Assembly (NCBI RefSeq): GCF_021726515.1
Contig: NZ_JAKKCJ010000001.1
Span: 558,001 to 622,000, forward strand
Reading direction: 5' to 3'
Length of the DNA stretch: 64,000 nt
Origin: Vibrio sp. CK2-1
GTDB lineage: Bacteria; Pseudomonadota; Gammaproteobacteria; Enterobacterales; Vibrionaceae
Part shown: in pieces, positions 43,155-51,711 of the stretch
Layout of the letters: each line of letters opens with the position of its first letter
Numbering within the stretch: the stretch's first letter is position 1
Notes under the pieces: model-generated
What the model was told of the DNA's origin: nothing
The model's database searches: none
Seen by the model: only the letters and a program-made list of their open reading frames with translations
Program-made: the position numbers and the translations under genes

Positions 43155-45626
43155 GTGTCAGTTAATAATAAACAGACAAATAAGAACGACGCATTTGCAG
43201 TCACACGTCGTGGCTTTGTAAAAGGTAGTGCCACGTTAGGTGCCTTAGCAACTGTGGCTAGTGGCTTAACATTACCGTTTAGCAAGAAAGCGCTTGCGAT
43301 TGAAACTCCAGCGAAACCAGATGAAAAGATCGTATGGTCGGCATGTACCGTAAACTGCGGTAGCCGTTGTCCATTACGTATGCATGTGGTTGATGGTGAA
43401 ATTAAGTGGGTTGAAACTGACAACACTGGCTTAGATGAGTTTAACAATACTCACCAAGTGCGTGCGTGTTTGCGTGGTCGCTCTATGCGTCGCCGCGTAT
43501 ATAACCCTGATCGCTTAAAATACCCTCTAAAACGTGTTGGTAAACGTGGCGAAGGTAAATTCAAACGCATCAGCTGGGATGAAGCGCTAGATACAATTGC
43601 AGCAAGTCTGGATGACACGATTAAAAATTATGGCAATGATGCCGTTTATCTTAACTACGGTACAGGTACGCTTGGTGGTACAGTTACCAAAAGTTGGGAT
43701 CCAAGCTCAACACTGATTGCACGCTTAATGAATCTAAAAGGTGGTTACCTAAACCACTATGGTGACTATTCAGCAGCAGCCATCGAATGTATGACGGATT
43801 TCTTCTACGGCGGTTGGGTTGCTAACAACAGCATGGATGATATTCAAAATGCTGATCTTGCTATCTTCTTTGGTAATAACCCAGCTGAGACACGTATGTC
43901 TGGTGGTGGCCAAACGCATAACTATGTAGAAGGTCAGCAAAAGAACCGTACTCGCACTATTATTATCGATCCTCGTTACACCGATACTGCTGGTGGCCGT
44001 GAAGACCAATGGGTTCCATTACGTCACGGTACCGATGCCGCATTATGTGCAGCGATTGCGCACGTACTGATCTCAGAAGATAAAGTCGATCAAGCATTCT
44101 TAGACACTTACTGTGTTGGTTATGATGCGAAAACTCTACCTGCATCAGCACCAAAAAATGGTAGCTATAAAGATTACATCCTAGGTAACGGCAACGATAA
44201 AACGCCTAAGACGCCTGAGTGGGCAGCACCAATTACCGGTGTACCGGCAGAAGACATCATCAAACTGGCGCGTGAAATTGGTAATGCAGATCGCATCTAC
44301 ATCACCCAAGGTTGGGGCTTACAACGTTCTGCAAGCGGTGAGCAAGCATGTAAAGCGATCGGTATGCTTTCACTACTTCGTGGCCAAGTTGGTCTACAAG
44401 GTGGTGGTACTGGTATGCGTGAAGGCGACCATAGCTACCCATTCCAACGTTTCCCGAAAGTGCCAAACCCAGTAAAAGCCTCTATCCCAATGTTCTTATG
44501 GACGGATGCAATTTACCGTGCTCACGAAATGACCGACAAAACGGACGGTATTCGTGGTGTTGAGCGTCTGCAAAACCCAATCAAATTTATCTGGAACTAT
44601 GCAGGTAACTGTTTGATTAACCAACACTCAGACATCAACCGTACTCATAAAATCCTGCAAGATGAGAAAGCGTGTGAAATGATCGTTGTGATCGATAACC
44701 ACATGACGTCATCTGCAAAATATGCTGATATCGTACTGCCAGACTGTACCACTTCTGAGCAATCGGATTTCTGTATGGATGGCGCGGCAGGTTCAATGCC
44801 TTACTTCATCTTTGCAAGCCAAGCGATCAAACCGCGTTTTGAGTGTCGTCCAATCTACGACATGATGGCGGATTTATCGAAGCGTTTAGGCGTAGAAAAA
44901 GAATTCACCGAAGGCCGTACTCAAGAAGAATGGCTACAGTGGATGTACGCACAAACGGTGAAGCAAAATAACGATGCGGATCTACCTGACTACGACACAA
45001 TGCGTAAGCAAGGTATCTACAAAAAACAACATGATCGTCCTTATGTTGAGCTTGAAGACTTCCGTAAAGATCCAATTGCTAACCCATTACCGTCACCATC
45101 GGGCAAAATTGAAATCTACTCTGAGCAGCTAGCAAACATCGCAGCGACTTGGGAGCTAGATGAAGATGAGCACATTACGCCGATCCCTGAATACCACCCA
45201 ACGTTTGATGGCTGGGATTCACCGAAGCGTGAACAATTCCCACTGCAAATGACTGGCTTCCACTACAAAGCTCGCGCTCACTCAACTTACGGCAACGTAG
45301 AATTATTGAAAGCGGCGGCGCCACAAGAGATCTGGATTAACCCAATTGATGCAGAGCCTCGTGGCATCAAAAACGGCGATCTAGTTCAAGTAGAAAGTGA
45401 ATTCGGTAAGTTGCAAGTGTGCGCCAAAGTGACACCACGCATCATCCCTCATACGACTGCGCTTGGTGAAGGTGCTTGGTATGCGCCAAACCGTGAAGGT
45501 ACTGACATGAATGGTTCAATCAACGTATTGACTACCGCTCGTCCAACTCCACTGGCGAAAGCGAATCCATCGCACACTAACTTAGTTGAAATTAAACTAC
45601 TGAAAAGCATGGGAGTTAAGGCATGA
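43155..45626 (+). CDS. dmsA: DmsA, DMSO reductase catalytic subunit
   Basis: The 823-aa precursor starts at GTG 43155, with GAGGAAAA upstream. A twin-arginine signal (TRRGFVKGS, Arg18-Arg19, hydrophobic core ending near residue 48) sends it out folded. The first [4Fe-4S] cluster is bound by C64, C68, C72 and C105. S206 (YGDYSAAAI) is the expected molybdenum ligand, and the C-terminal molydopterin-dinucleotide domain is complete. It reduces dimethyl sulfoxide or related S/N-oxides in anaerobic respiration. It overlaps dmsB by 4 bp. Confidence 0.94.
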   Translation: MSVNNKQTNKNDAFAVTRRGFVKGSATLGALATVASGLTLPFSKKALAIETPAKPDEKIVWSACTVNCGSRCPLRMHVVDGEIKWVETDNTGLDEFNNTHQVRACLRGRSMRRRVYNPDRLKYPLKRVGKRGEGKFKRISWDEALDTIAASLDDTIKNYGNDAVYLNYGTGTLGGTVTKSWDPSSTLIARLMNLKGGYLNHYGDYSAAAIECMTDFFYGGWVANNSMDDIQNADLAIFFGNNPAETRMSGGGQTHNYVEGQQKNRTRTIIIDPRYTDTAGGREDQWVPLRHGTDAALCAAIAHVLISEDKVDQAFLDTYCVGYDAKTLPASAPKNGSYKDYILGNGNDKTPKTPEWAAPITGVPAEDIIKLAREIGNADRIYITQGWGLQRSASGEQACKAIGMLSLLRGQVGLQGGGTGMREGDHSYPFQRFPKVPNPVKASIPMFLWTDAIYRAHEMTDKTDGIRGVERLQNPIKFIWNYAGNCLINQHSDINRTHKILQDEKACEMIVVIDNHMTSSAKYADIVLPDCTTSEQSDFCMDGAAGSMPYFIFASQAIKPRFECRPIYDMMADLSKRLGVEKEFTEGRTQEEWLQWMYAQTVKQNNDADLPDYDTMRKQGIYKKQHDRPYVELEDFRKDPIANPLPSPSGKIEIYSEQLANIAATWELDEDEHITPIPEYHPTFDGWDSPKREQFPLQMTGFHYKARAHSTYGNVELLKAAAPQEIWINPIDAEPRGIKNGDLVQVESEFGKLQVCAKVTPRIIPHTTALGEGAWYAPNREGTDMNGSINVLTTARPTPLAKANPSHTNLVEIKLLKSMGVKA

Positions 45627-46288
45627 GCGTAACGACTTCAACGGCGGCTAACAGCCCAATAAACGTAAAAAAACAGTACGGCTTCTACATTGATTCAAGC
45701 AAATGTACTGGCTGTAAAACTTGTCAGCTTTCATGCAAAGACAACAAAGACTTAGACGTTAAACGTAACTTCCGTCGTATTTACGAATACGTAGGCGGTA
45801 ACTGGTCTGAAAATAACGGTGTTTACCGTCAAGACGTATACGCATACTACCTATCGATTGCGTGTAACCATTGTTCAAACCCAGCTTGTACTAAGGTTTG
45901 TCCATCTGGCGCAATGCATAAGCGTGAAGAAGATGGTCTAGTGGTGGTAAACGAAGAAGTATGTATTGGTTGTAAATACTGTCACATGGCTTGCCCTTAC
46001 GGCGCACCACAATACAGCGAAGAAAAAGGTCACATGACGAAGTGTGATGGTTGCCATGAGCGTGTTGCAGAAGGCTTAATGCCAGTGTGTGTGGATTCAT
46101 GCCCACTCCGTGCGATTGAGTTTGGTCCAATTGATGAGCTACGCGCTAAATACGGTAATAACGCAGATTGTGCACCATTACCGGATTCTCGCTTAACCAG
46201 TCCAAACCTTATCGTGAAGTTAAACCCGAATGCGAGACCATTAGGGGATACTTCAGGCTTCTTACAAAATCCGAAGGAGGTGATCTAA
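45623..46288 (+). CDS. dmsB: DmsB, DMSO reductase iron-sulfur subunit
   Basis: The 221-aa protein carries the 16 cysteines for four [4Fe-4S] clusters, in the groups CTGCKTCQLSC, CNHCSNPACTKVCP, CIGCKYCHMACP and CDGCHERVAEG with CVDSCP. It moves electrons from DmsC to DmsA. The ATG overlaps the dmsA stop (ATGA), and the last base of its stop is the first base of the dmsC ATG. There is no signal peptide; it is exported with DmsA. Confidence 0.95.
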   Translation: MSVTTSTAANSPINVKKQYGFYIDSSKCTGCKTCQLSCKDNKDLDVKRNFRRIYEYVGGNWSENNGVYRQDVYAYYLSIACNHCSNPACTKVCPSGAMHKREEDGLVVVNEEVCIGCKYCHMACPYGAPQYSEEKGHMTKCDGCHERVAEGLMPVCVDSCPLRAIEFGPIDELRAKYGNNADCAPLPDSRLTSPNLIVKLNPNARPLGDTSGFLQNPKEVI

Positions 46289-47136
46289 TGCACTTTTTAG
46301 AACTCCCTTTAGTTATCTTTACCGTATTAGCGCAATGTGCAGTGGGTGCTTATTTGCTAATTAGCACCCGCTTAATGTGTGTGACTGGTGAAGAAGAAAG
46401 TAAGAATCTAGCGATTAAAGCTTTGTTCTTTGTGTTGGGCTTTATGGCGATTGGTTTTGCTGCATCGACTTTGCACTTAGGTTCACCGTTCCGCGCGTTT
46501 AACTCGTTTAACCGCGTTGGCGCATCAGGGCTATCGAATGAGATCCTAACTGGCTCAATCTTCTTTGCCATTGCTGGTATTTACTGGTTAACCGAAGTGT
46601 TGAATCTTGGTACTCGTTCACTACGTACCGGTTTACGTCACTTAGGTTCGCTAGCGGGTGTGGTTTTCATGGCAGCGATGATCAAAGTGTATTTGATCAA
46701 TACTGTGCCGTTATGGGATAGCATCTACACGCCAATCGAGTTCACTTTTACCGTGATCACCGCTGGTCTATTGTTTGGTTATGTTTTGTTGAATGCCTTT
46801 GATGTGCGTTCAGTCAAATCAAACAAAATCATTGCTGGCGTAGGCGTACTGTTGATTGCTGTGCACTTTGTAGTGATGATTTCTCGCGTGTTGGATTTCT
46901 CAACGGTTGTGACATCTGTTCACCAAGGCACAACGGTATTAACTGAATACTCAAGCATGATCATGACGCAATGCGTATTGATGTTAATTGCAGCGGTATT
47001 GTGGTCAGTATCGGCTCACCAAGAAAACAACAAAGTTCGCTTTTATAGCTTACTGGCTTTAGTTGCGTTAATTGGCGCAGAAATCTTTGGCCGTGGCGTG
47101 TTCTACGGAATGCACTTTACCTTTGGTTTGATTTAA
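46288..47136 (+). CDS. dmsC: DmsC, DMSO reductase membrane anchor
   Basis: The ATG at 46288 is preceded by AAGGAGGTGAT (46274-46284), a nearly full match to the 16S anti-Shine-Dalgarno end; a longer reading frame starting inside dmsB is not used. The 282-aa protein has about eight membrane spans with the DmsC text SEPSTLHLGSPFRAFNSFNR-like (here ASTLHLGSPFRAFN) and SNEILTGSIFF. It oxidises menaquinol and passes electrons to DmsB. A strong terminator follows. Confidence 0.92.
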   Translation: MHFLELPLVIFTVLAQCAVGAYLLISTRLMCVTGEEESKNLAIKALFFVLGFMAIGFAASTLHLGSPFRAFNSFNRVGASGLSNEILTGSIFFAIAGIYWLTEVLNLGTRSLRTGLRHLGSLAGVVFMAAMIKVYLINTVPLWDSIYTPIEFTFTVITAGLLFGYVLLNAFDVRSVKSNKIIAGVGVLLIAVHFVVMISRVLDFSTVVTSVHQGTTVLTEYSSMIMTQCVLMLIAAVLWSVSAHQENNKVRFYSLLALVALIGAEIFGRGVFYGMHFTFGLI

Positions 47137-47168
47137 TCAACAATCGCCCAAAGTAAAATATAAAACTC

Positions 47169-47203
47169 AAACCCCTGAAGCTGAAAAGTTTCAGGGGTTT
47201 TTT
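47169..47203 (+). terminator. Rho-independent terminator of dmsABC
   Basis: Perfect 11-bp arms AAACCCCTGAA (47169-47179) and TTCAGGGGTTT (47190-47200), a 10-nt loop, and a T-run of six. Confidence 0.92.
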
Positions 47204-47356
47204 AATATATCCAATAAGGTTGCAGTTCGGAGTTGAATTCGGGGGTATCATTATCTTACAAGCCGGAGGTATTGTTCGGCTGCACTTTAGAGAGACTTGA
47301 GTATATACTGAGTCTATTATTAACAATGATTTATAAGCTTATCTAACGAGGTTGTT

Positions 47357-48211
47357 ATGCCAGGAACGCCTTCAACGCCTGAAGTTTTTGAACAATTGAT
47401 TGACTCTGCACCTTTGCTATTTTTCTCTGTGGGTCGTGATTTGACCTATAGCTACATCAATCCATTTTTTGCTGAAGTGCATAATATCGATCAACAACAG
47501 GCGGTTGGTATGCACATGTCTGAAGTGATTGGCGATGAAGGCTTTAATAATAACCTGCCGCACTATAAGAAAGTCTTGCAAGGGGAAAGCATTAAATATG
47601 ATTCTTTCTTTCTCAAGGCAGATGGCAACCCTCATCACTACCATGCGGTCTATAAACCATTATATGAAGATGGTGAAATTATTGGTTTTACTGGCGTTGT
47701 GGTTGATATCACCGCAGAGAAGCGACTAGAAGAGCTTTCGAACACCGATGCGCTAACTAAAGTCAATAACCGAAGAAAATATGAAACAGACTTACAAGAA
47801 GTACTAGAAAAAGGCGATACTGCAAAATGCGGCCTAGTACTACTTGATATCGACTTCTTTAAGCTGATTAACGATGAACTCGGTCACGATAAAGGTGATG
47901 ATGCTTTAGTTCGTCTAAGCGCTGTATTGAAAGAAGTTGTGGCGGATTCTGGCAACATATATCGCATTGGCGGTGAAGAGTTCGTGGTTATTTTAGATAA
48001 CGTGATCGACAAATCGAACCTAGAGCAGCGTACCGAAACCATTCGCCAAGCAGTAGAAAGCTATAACATTCTTGATGATCGTAAAGTCACCGTTAGTATC
48101 GGTGCTTCTGTGATTGTCAGTGGTGATGAAAAACGTGGCCTAGTAAAACGAGTCGATGAGGCGCTGTATAAAGCCAAAGAAAGTGGGCGTAATTGCTCTC
48201 ACTTCGTTTAG
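47357..48211 (+). CDS. PAS-GGDEF diguanylate cyclase
   Basis: The 284-aa cytoplasmic protein has one PAS domain (about 8-120: YSYINPFFAEVHNI and GFTGVVVDITAEKR) and a GGDEF domain with DIDFFKLINDELGHDKGD and GGEEF at residues 205-209. The motif is intact, so c-di-GMP synthesis is expected. The four residues where the inhibitory I-site RxxD should be (196-199) read ADSG, so product feedback inhibition through that site is probably absent. It has its own terminator. Confidence 0.93.
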   Translation: MPGTPSTPEVFEQLIDSAPLLFFSVGRDLTYSYINPFFAEVHNIDQQQAVGMHMSEVIGDEGFNNNLPHYKKVLQGESIKYDSFFLKADGNPHHYHAVYKPLYEDGEIIGFTGVVVDITAEKRLEELSNTDALTKVNNRRKYETDLQEVLEKGDTAKCGLVLLDIDFFKLINDELGHDKGDDALVRLSAVLKEVVADSGNIYRIGGEEFVVILDNVIDKSNLEQRTETIRQAVESYNILDDRKVTVSIGASVIVSGDEKRGLVKRVDEALYKAKESGRNCSHFV

Positions 48212-48247
48212 GTCAGTTAATAGACTGTCAAAAATTTAGGTTCAAAG

Positions 48248-48285
48248 TTAGGGCGCTGAAAGAAATTTGAGCGCCCTAATTTTAT
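48248..48285 (+). terminator. Rho-independent terminator of the diguanylate cyclase gene
   Basis: Perfect 10-bp arms TTAGGGCGCT (48248-48257) and AGCGCCCTAA (48270-48279), a 12-nt loop, then TTTTAT. Confidence 0.85.
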
Positions 48286-48405
48286 ATTAAGAAGCGCTAT
48301 TTTCTGCAAACCGAGACTAGGTAAGGGCTGTAGAAGCATCAAAAAATAGTTCACCTTTTCTTGTTCAAGTTTTTCGATGATCTAGTGCAGGTTCATGCAA
48401 TTTAT

Positions 48406-48421
48406 TGTGATGAAAATCACG
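48406..48421. promoter_or_regulatory. CRP- or FNR-like site
   Basis: TGTGATGAAAATCACG matches 9 of 10 core positions of the CRP consensus TGTGA-N6-TCACA. The same bases contain GTGATNNNNATCAC, close to an FNR box. It is 59 bp upstream of the small secreted-protein gene. Which regulator binds cannot be decided from sequence. Confidence 0.6.
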
Positions 48422-48480
48422 CTATTATTAGTTTCGTAAATGAGTTCAATACAGAATTTGTTTTAAGAAAGGAGCTAATT

Positions 48481-48807
48481 ATGAAATTGTTATCGACAAC
48501 ACTGCTTGCGACTTCTTTAGTACTGAGTTCAGCAGCAATGGCTTCTACTTCAAACGGAATGACGCTTAGTGTGAGTTCCCTCACTGGCGATCAAGCGGTA
48601 GTTAAGGTGACCCAGGATGGTGAACCGCTAGCAAACTACCCAGTAGAAATTAAAGGTTTTGGCGCGAAACAAGCAATGACCGATAAGAATGGTGTGCTTG
48701 TGGTGAGCAATGTAGCCGGATCCGGTATGAATTATGTTTTCACTGTTCAAGATCAGCAAGGGAACAAAATTTCAGAAGATGCGTTTTTAGCGAATAAACG
48801 TCGTTAA
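48481..48807 (+). CDS. Small secreted protein with Ig-like fold (108 aa)
   Basis: The ATG at 48481 has AAAGGAG (48468-48474) upstream; a longer frame from 48361 runs through the CRP-like site and is rejected. The product has a clear signal peptide (MKLLSTTLLATSLVLSSAAMAS). The ~85-residue mature part reads like a single beta-sandwich domain (LSVSSLTGDQAVVKVTQDGEPLANYPVEI, TDKNGVLVV), similar to bacterial Ig-like or carboxypeptidase-regulatory-like domains. The target is unknown. It may respond to carbon or oxygen through the upstream site. Confidence 0.65.
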   Translation: MKLLSTTLLATSLVLSSAAMASTSNGMTLSVSSLTGDQAVVKVTQDGEPLANYPVEIKGFGAKQAMTDKNGVLVVSNVAGSGMNYVFTVQDQQGNKISEDAFLANKRR

Positions 48808-48862
48808 TACGGTCTTGATAAATCAATGACTTGGTAAGTTAATGAAAAGTCACTGCGATAAA

Positions 48863-48910
48863 AATGCCGCTAACTTTCTTTTGGAGAAATTAGCGGCATT
48901 GTTGTTTTTA
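48863..48910. terminator. Bidirectional terminator
   Basis: Perfect 11-bp arms AATGCCGCTAA (48863-48873) and TTAGCGGCATT (48890-48900) with T-rich tails on both strands, between the small secreted protein and the convergent nhaC gene. Confidence 0.8.
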
Positions 48911-48948
48911 TAGCTTGAAGCTACTTGGGTATAGATATTTAACCTAGA

Positions 48949-50385
48949 TTAAGACGCTGTTTGCTGTTTTAGCTCAACCGTTTCTTCTTGCTCTGCTTGT
49001 GCAACTGGCTCGCATTTATCGACGAACCAACCCATGTAAGAACATAGAATTGTCACGAAGATACAAATAAAGCTTAGCCACATGAAAGGCGCATAAGAGA
49101 GTGTCGCCACACCTAAAATGCTCGCCATGTAGATGCCGTTATCACTCCACGGCACCATACCTGAAGTTAACGTGCCACCAAACTCAGCATTTCGAGAAAG
49201 GTTCTTACGTTGGTAGCCTAAGCGGTCGTAGTTTTTGGCACAAATCTTCGGCGTTAGAATCAAAGACACATACATCGCCGAGCCAAATACGTTACCCATA
49301 AAGGCGGTTGCAATAGTGCTTGAAGCGAGAGAGCCGGCGCTTTGAATACGCTTTTCGAACAATTTGGCTACTGTTTCTAATAGACCTACCTTATCAAGCA
49401 GTCCACCAAAACCTAGACCAAATACAATTACCGCCACCGAACCTAGCATCGAAGACATGCCGCCGCGGTTTAAGATCGCATCAATGAAATCAACGCCAGA
49501 GCTAATGCTGTAAGGTGCCCATGCCGTATTGAATGCGGTTAAGAAATCAATATCTTGCACATACACGGCCCACACGATACCTAGTAGGGAGCCAAAGCTA
49601 ATCACTGGGAATGAAGGCATACGCATCGCCAGTAAGCCAAGAACAATAATTACCGGTACAAAGGAAAGTGGGGTAATAGTAAATTGTTGCTCCATAGCCG
49701 TGATTACGCCTTGAACTTGAGACATATCCACTTTGCCCGCGTAGTGAAAACCAAATGCGGTAAACAATACACCCGTAATGATATAGCTGATTAAAGCAAT
49801 CGGTAGCATGCCCTTGATGTGTTCCATGACTTCTACATTCGACATAGAAGACGCCAAGATCACAGAATCAGACAGCGGCGACATTTTGTCACCAAAGTAA
49901 CAGCCAGAAAGTACCGCACCAGCCGTAATAGGAGCAGGAACCCCTAGGCCTTGTCCGATACCCATCATCGCAATACCCGCGGTACCTGCTGAGCCCCAAG
50001 AGGTACCCGTAGCAAGAGCGGTTAATGAACAGATGATCATGGTCGCTAAAAGGAAAATAGAAGGGTGGATTGCTTTCAGACCATAATAAATAATGGTTGG
50101 AACGATACCGCCAGAGATCCAAGTACCGACAAGCGCGCCCACGGCCAGTAAGATCAACACGGCACCTAAACCATTTGAAATTCCGTCTAAAGCGGCTTTT
50201 TCTAAATCTTTGTATTTATGGCCAAGATAGATACCTAAACCGATGATGATAAACCAACCGATATAAAGCGCTAGCTGGATAGGAAGGTTGAATTTAGCAG
50301 TAAAAGAGAATGCCAGTAATAAGAACAGTCCTAGAGAAATAAAGACTTGTGTCAAACTGGGTAAGCGCGTTGGCTGATACGTCAT
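48949..50385 (-). CDS. nhaC: NhaC-family Na+/H+ antiporter
   Basis: The 478-aa protein has about 12 membrane spans and NhaC-family text: GTSWGSAGTAGIAMMGIG, AGAVLSGCYFGDKMSPLSDSVILAS, and RNAEFGGTLTSGMVPWSDNG. These conserved polar stretches in the membrane are the ion path. Family members exchange Na+ for H+ or, in some cases, transport amino acids or malate/lactate. The gene stands alone, with a long leader containing a GC-rich hairpin. AGAGGCGAC is the weak ribosome site. Confidence 0.9.
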   Translation of the reverse strand: MTYQPTRLPSLTQVFISLGLFLLLAFSFTAKFNLPIQLALYIGWFIIIGLGIYLGHKYKDLEKAALDGISNGLGAVLILLAVGALVGTWISGGIVPTIIYYGLKAIHPSIFLLATMIICSLTALATGTSWGSAGTAGIAMMGIGQGLGVPAPITAGAVLSGCYFGDKMSPLSDSVILASSMSNVEVMEHIKGMLPIALISYIITGVLFTAFGFHYAGKVDMSQVQGVITAMEQQFTITPLSFVPVIIVLGLLAMRMPSFPVISFGSLLGIVWAVYVQDIDFLTAFNTAWAPYSISSGVDFIDAILNRGGMSSMLGSVAVIVFGLGFGGLLDKVGLLETVAKLFEKRIQSAGSLASSTIATAFMGNVFGSAMYVSLILTPKICAKNYDRLGYQRKNLSRNAEFGGTLTSGMVPWSDNGIYMASILGVATLSYAPFMWLSFICIFVTILCSYMGWFVDKCEPVAQAEQEETVELKQQTAS

Positions 50386-50428
50386 TGTCGCCTCTAATTA
50401 ATGTTATACATTCGGAATGGTAGATTCC

Positions 50429-50456
50429 TACCGGCGGTCTCAAAAAGACGCCGGTA
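50429..50456. repeat. GC-rich hairpin in the nhaC leader
   Basis: Arms TACCGGCG (50429-50436) and CGCCGGTA (50449-50456), extended inward by imperfect GTC/GAC pairing. It lies 44-71 bp upstream of the nhaC ATG. Neither strand has a convincing T-run, so it is not a standard terminator. The rest of the 328-bp gap (50386-50713) is AT-rich and I see no gene in it. Confidence 0.6.
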
Positions 50457-50713
50457 ATTTTAAAGGCCTGCACTTTACATGAAGTTTCTGAATATATCGA
50501 AAACAACCAGTGATAATGTGATTTTAATCTGCCAAATTTAGTTTTATTGATATTTACTGTTGTTTATTTGCTCATGTTTGAAGTTTTTGTTAAGTCTATG
50601 ATGTGTTTTTGTTTTTAAACAAGAGGGTGAAATGTTATTGGATTCACTGCGCTAGGCTAGGATATAGATTCAGTGGTAAAGTTCGAGTTCAAAGATTAGA
50701 GAGAAGGTACAAC

Positions 50714-51625
50714 ATGGCTGGTTTAAGTTTATTAACGTTATTAGATGATATTGCATCAGTGCTAGATGATGTCGCCGTCATGTCTAAAGTGGCGGCTAAA
50801 AAAACAGTCGGTGTACTTGGTGATGATTTAGCATTAAATGCCCAGCAAGTGACGGGCGTACGGGCAGAACGAGAGATCCCCGTGGTATGGGGCGTGGCGA
50901 AAGGCTCTTTTCGTAATAAGTTGATTTTAGTGCCATCGGCATTGATTGTGAGTGCGTTAGCGCCTTGGTTGATCATGCCGGTTTTGCTACTCGGTGGTTT
51001 ATATCTTTGTTATGAAGGTGCAGAAAAAGTCCTCGAAAAGTATCTACCGCATCACCACCATTTTGAGCAAGAGAATGCAGAGGCCGTTCCACAAGACCTT
51101 GTCGCTTACGAGAAAAAGAAAATTAAAGGTGCAATCCGTACCGACTTTATTCTTTCATTAGAAATTATCGTGATTGCGTTAGGCATTGTTCAAGGACATC
51201 CACAATTGACGCAAATTGTCGTGGTGAGTTTAATTGCCTTTATTATGACGTGCGGTGTGTACGGCTTGGTGGCTGGGATTGTAAAGCTAGATGATCTAGG
51301 TTTTTACTTACAACGTAAAAGTGAAGGCCAAGGCATTATGAATTCAATTGGTAATGGCCTTGTAGCTACTGCGCCTAAGTTAATGAAAGTATTAACCGTA
51401 GTTGGAACTGTCGCGATGTTTTTAGTCGGTGGCGGTATTATCGAACATACTATTCCCGCTGTGCATCATTTGACGGATGGCATGCTCCAATCGGTCGTGA
51501 GTTTGCCAGTTATAGGTTCTGTATTGCCATTCCTTATCACCGGCGTGCTTGGATTAGCGGCTGGCGCGGTATTAGTAGGTGTGTTTACTTTACTTGGTAA
51601 GGTAAAAGAGAGCATCATAAGTTAA
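50714..51625 (+). CDS. yedI: DUF808 (YedI-like) membrane protein
   Basis: The ATG at 50714, with GAGAAGG upstream, yields 303 aa starting MAGLSLLTLLDDIASVLDDVAVMSKVAAKKT, the invariant opening of the DUF808 family (E. coli YedI, 305 aa). The next text, TVGVLGDDLALNAQQVTG and EIPVVWGVAKGSFRNKLILVP, also fits. There are about six membrane spans after residue 75 and a His-rich stretch, PHHHHFEQE. The family's function is unknown. A longer frame from 50603 has no ribosome site. Confidence 0.92.
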   Translation: MAGLSLLTLLDDIASVLDDVAVMSKVAAKKTVGVLGDDLALNAQQVTGVRAEREIPVVWGVAKGSFRNKLILVPSALIVSALAPWLIMPVLLLGGLYLCYEGAEKVLEKYLPHHHHFEQENAEAVPQDLVAYEKKKIKGAIRTDFILSLEIIVIALGIVQGHPQLTQIVVVSLIAFIMTCGVYGLVAGIVKLDDLGFYLQRKSEGQGIMNSIGNGLVATAPKLMKVLTVVGTVAMFLVGGGIIEHTIPAVHHLTDGMLQSVVSLPVIGSVLPFLITGVLGLAAGAVLVGVFTLLGKVKESIIS

Positions 51626-51711
51626 TAGCTTCATCTGGGATTAATTCGGGTCTACAAATCGGTAAATACCAACTATCCTTACTAGATAGACTTTAGGTTT
51701 AGGAGGGCGTG

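Noticed and set aside
50386..50602. Lysine or other known riboswitch in the nhaC leader
   Set aside because: Some NhaC-like transporters have a lysine element, but its conserved GAGGTAGAGGTGC and AAGGGG words are not present here.
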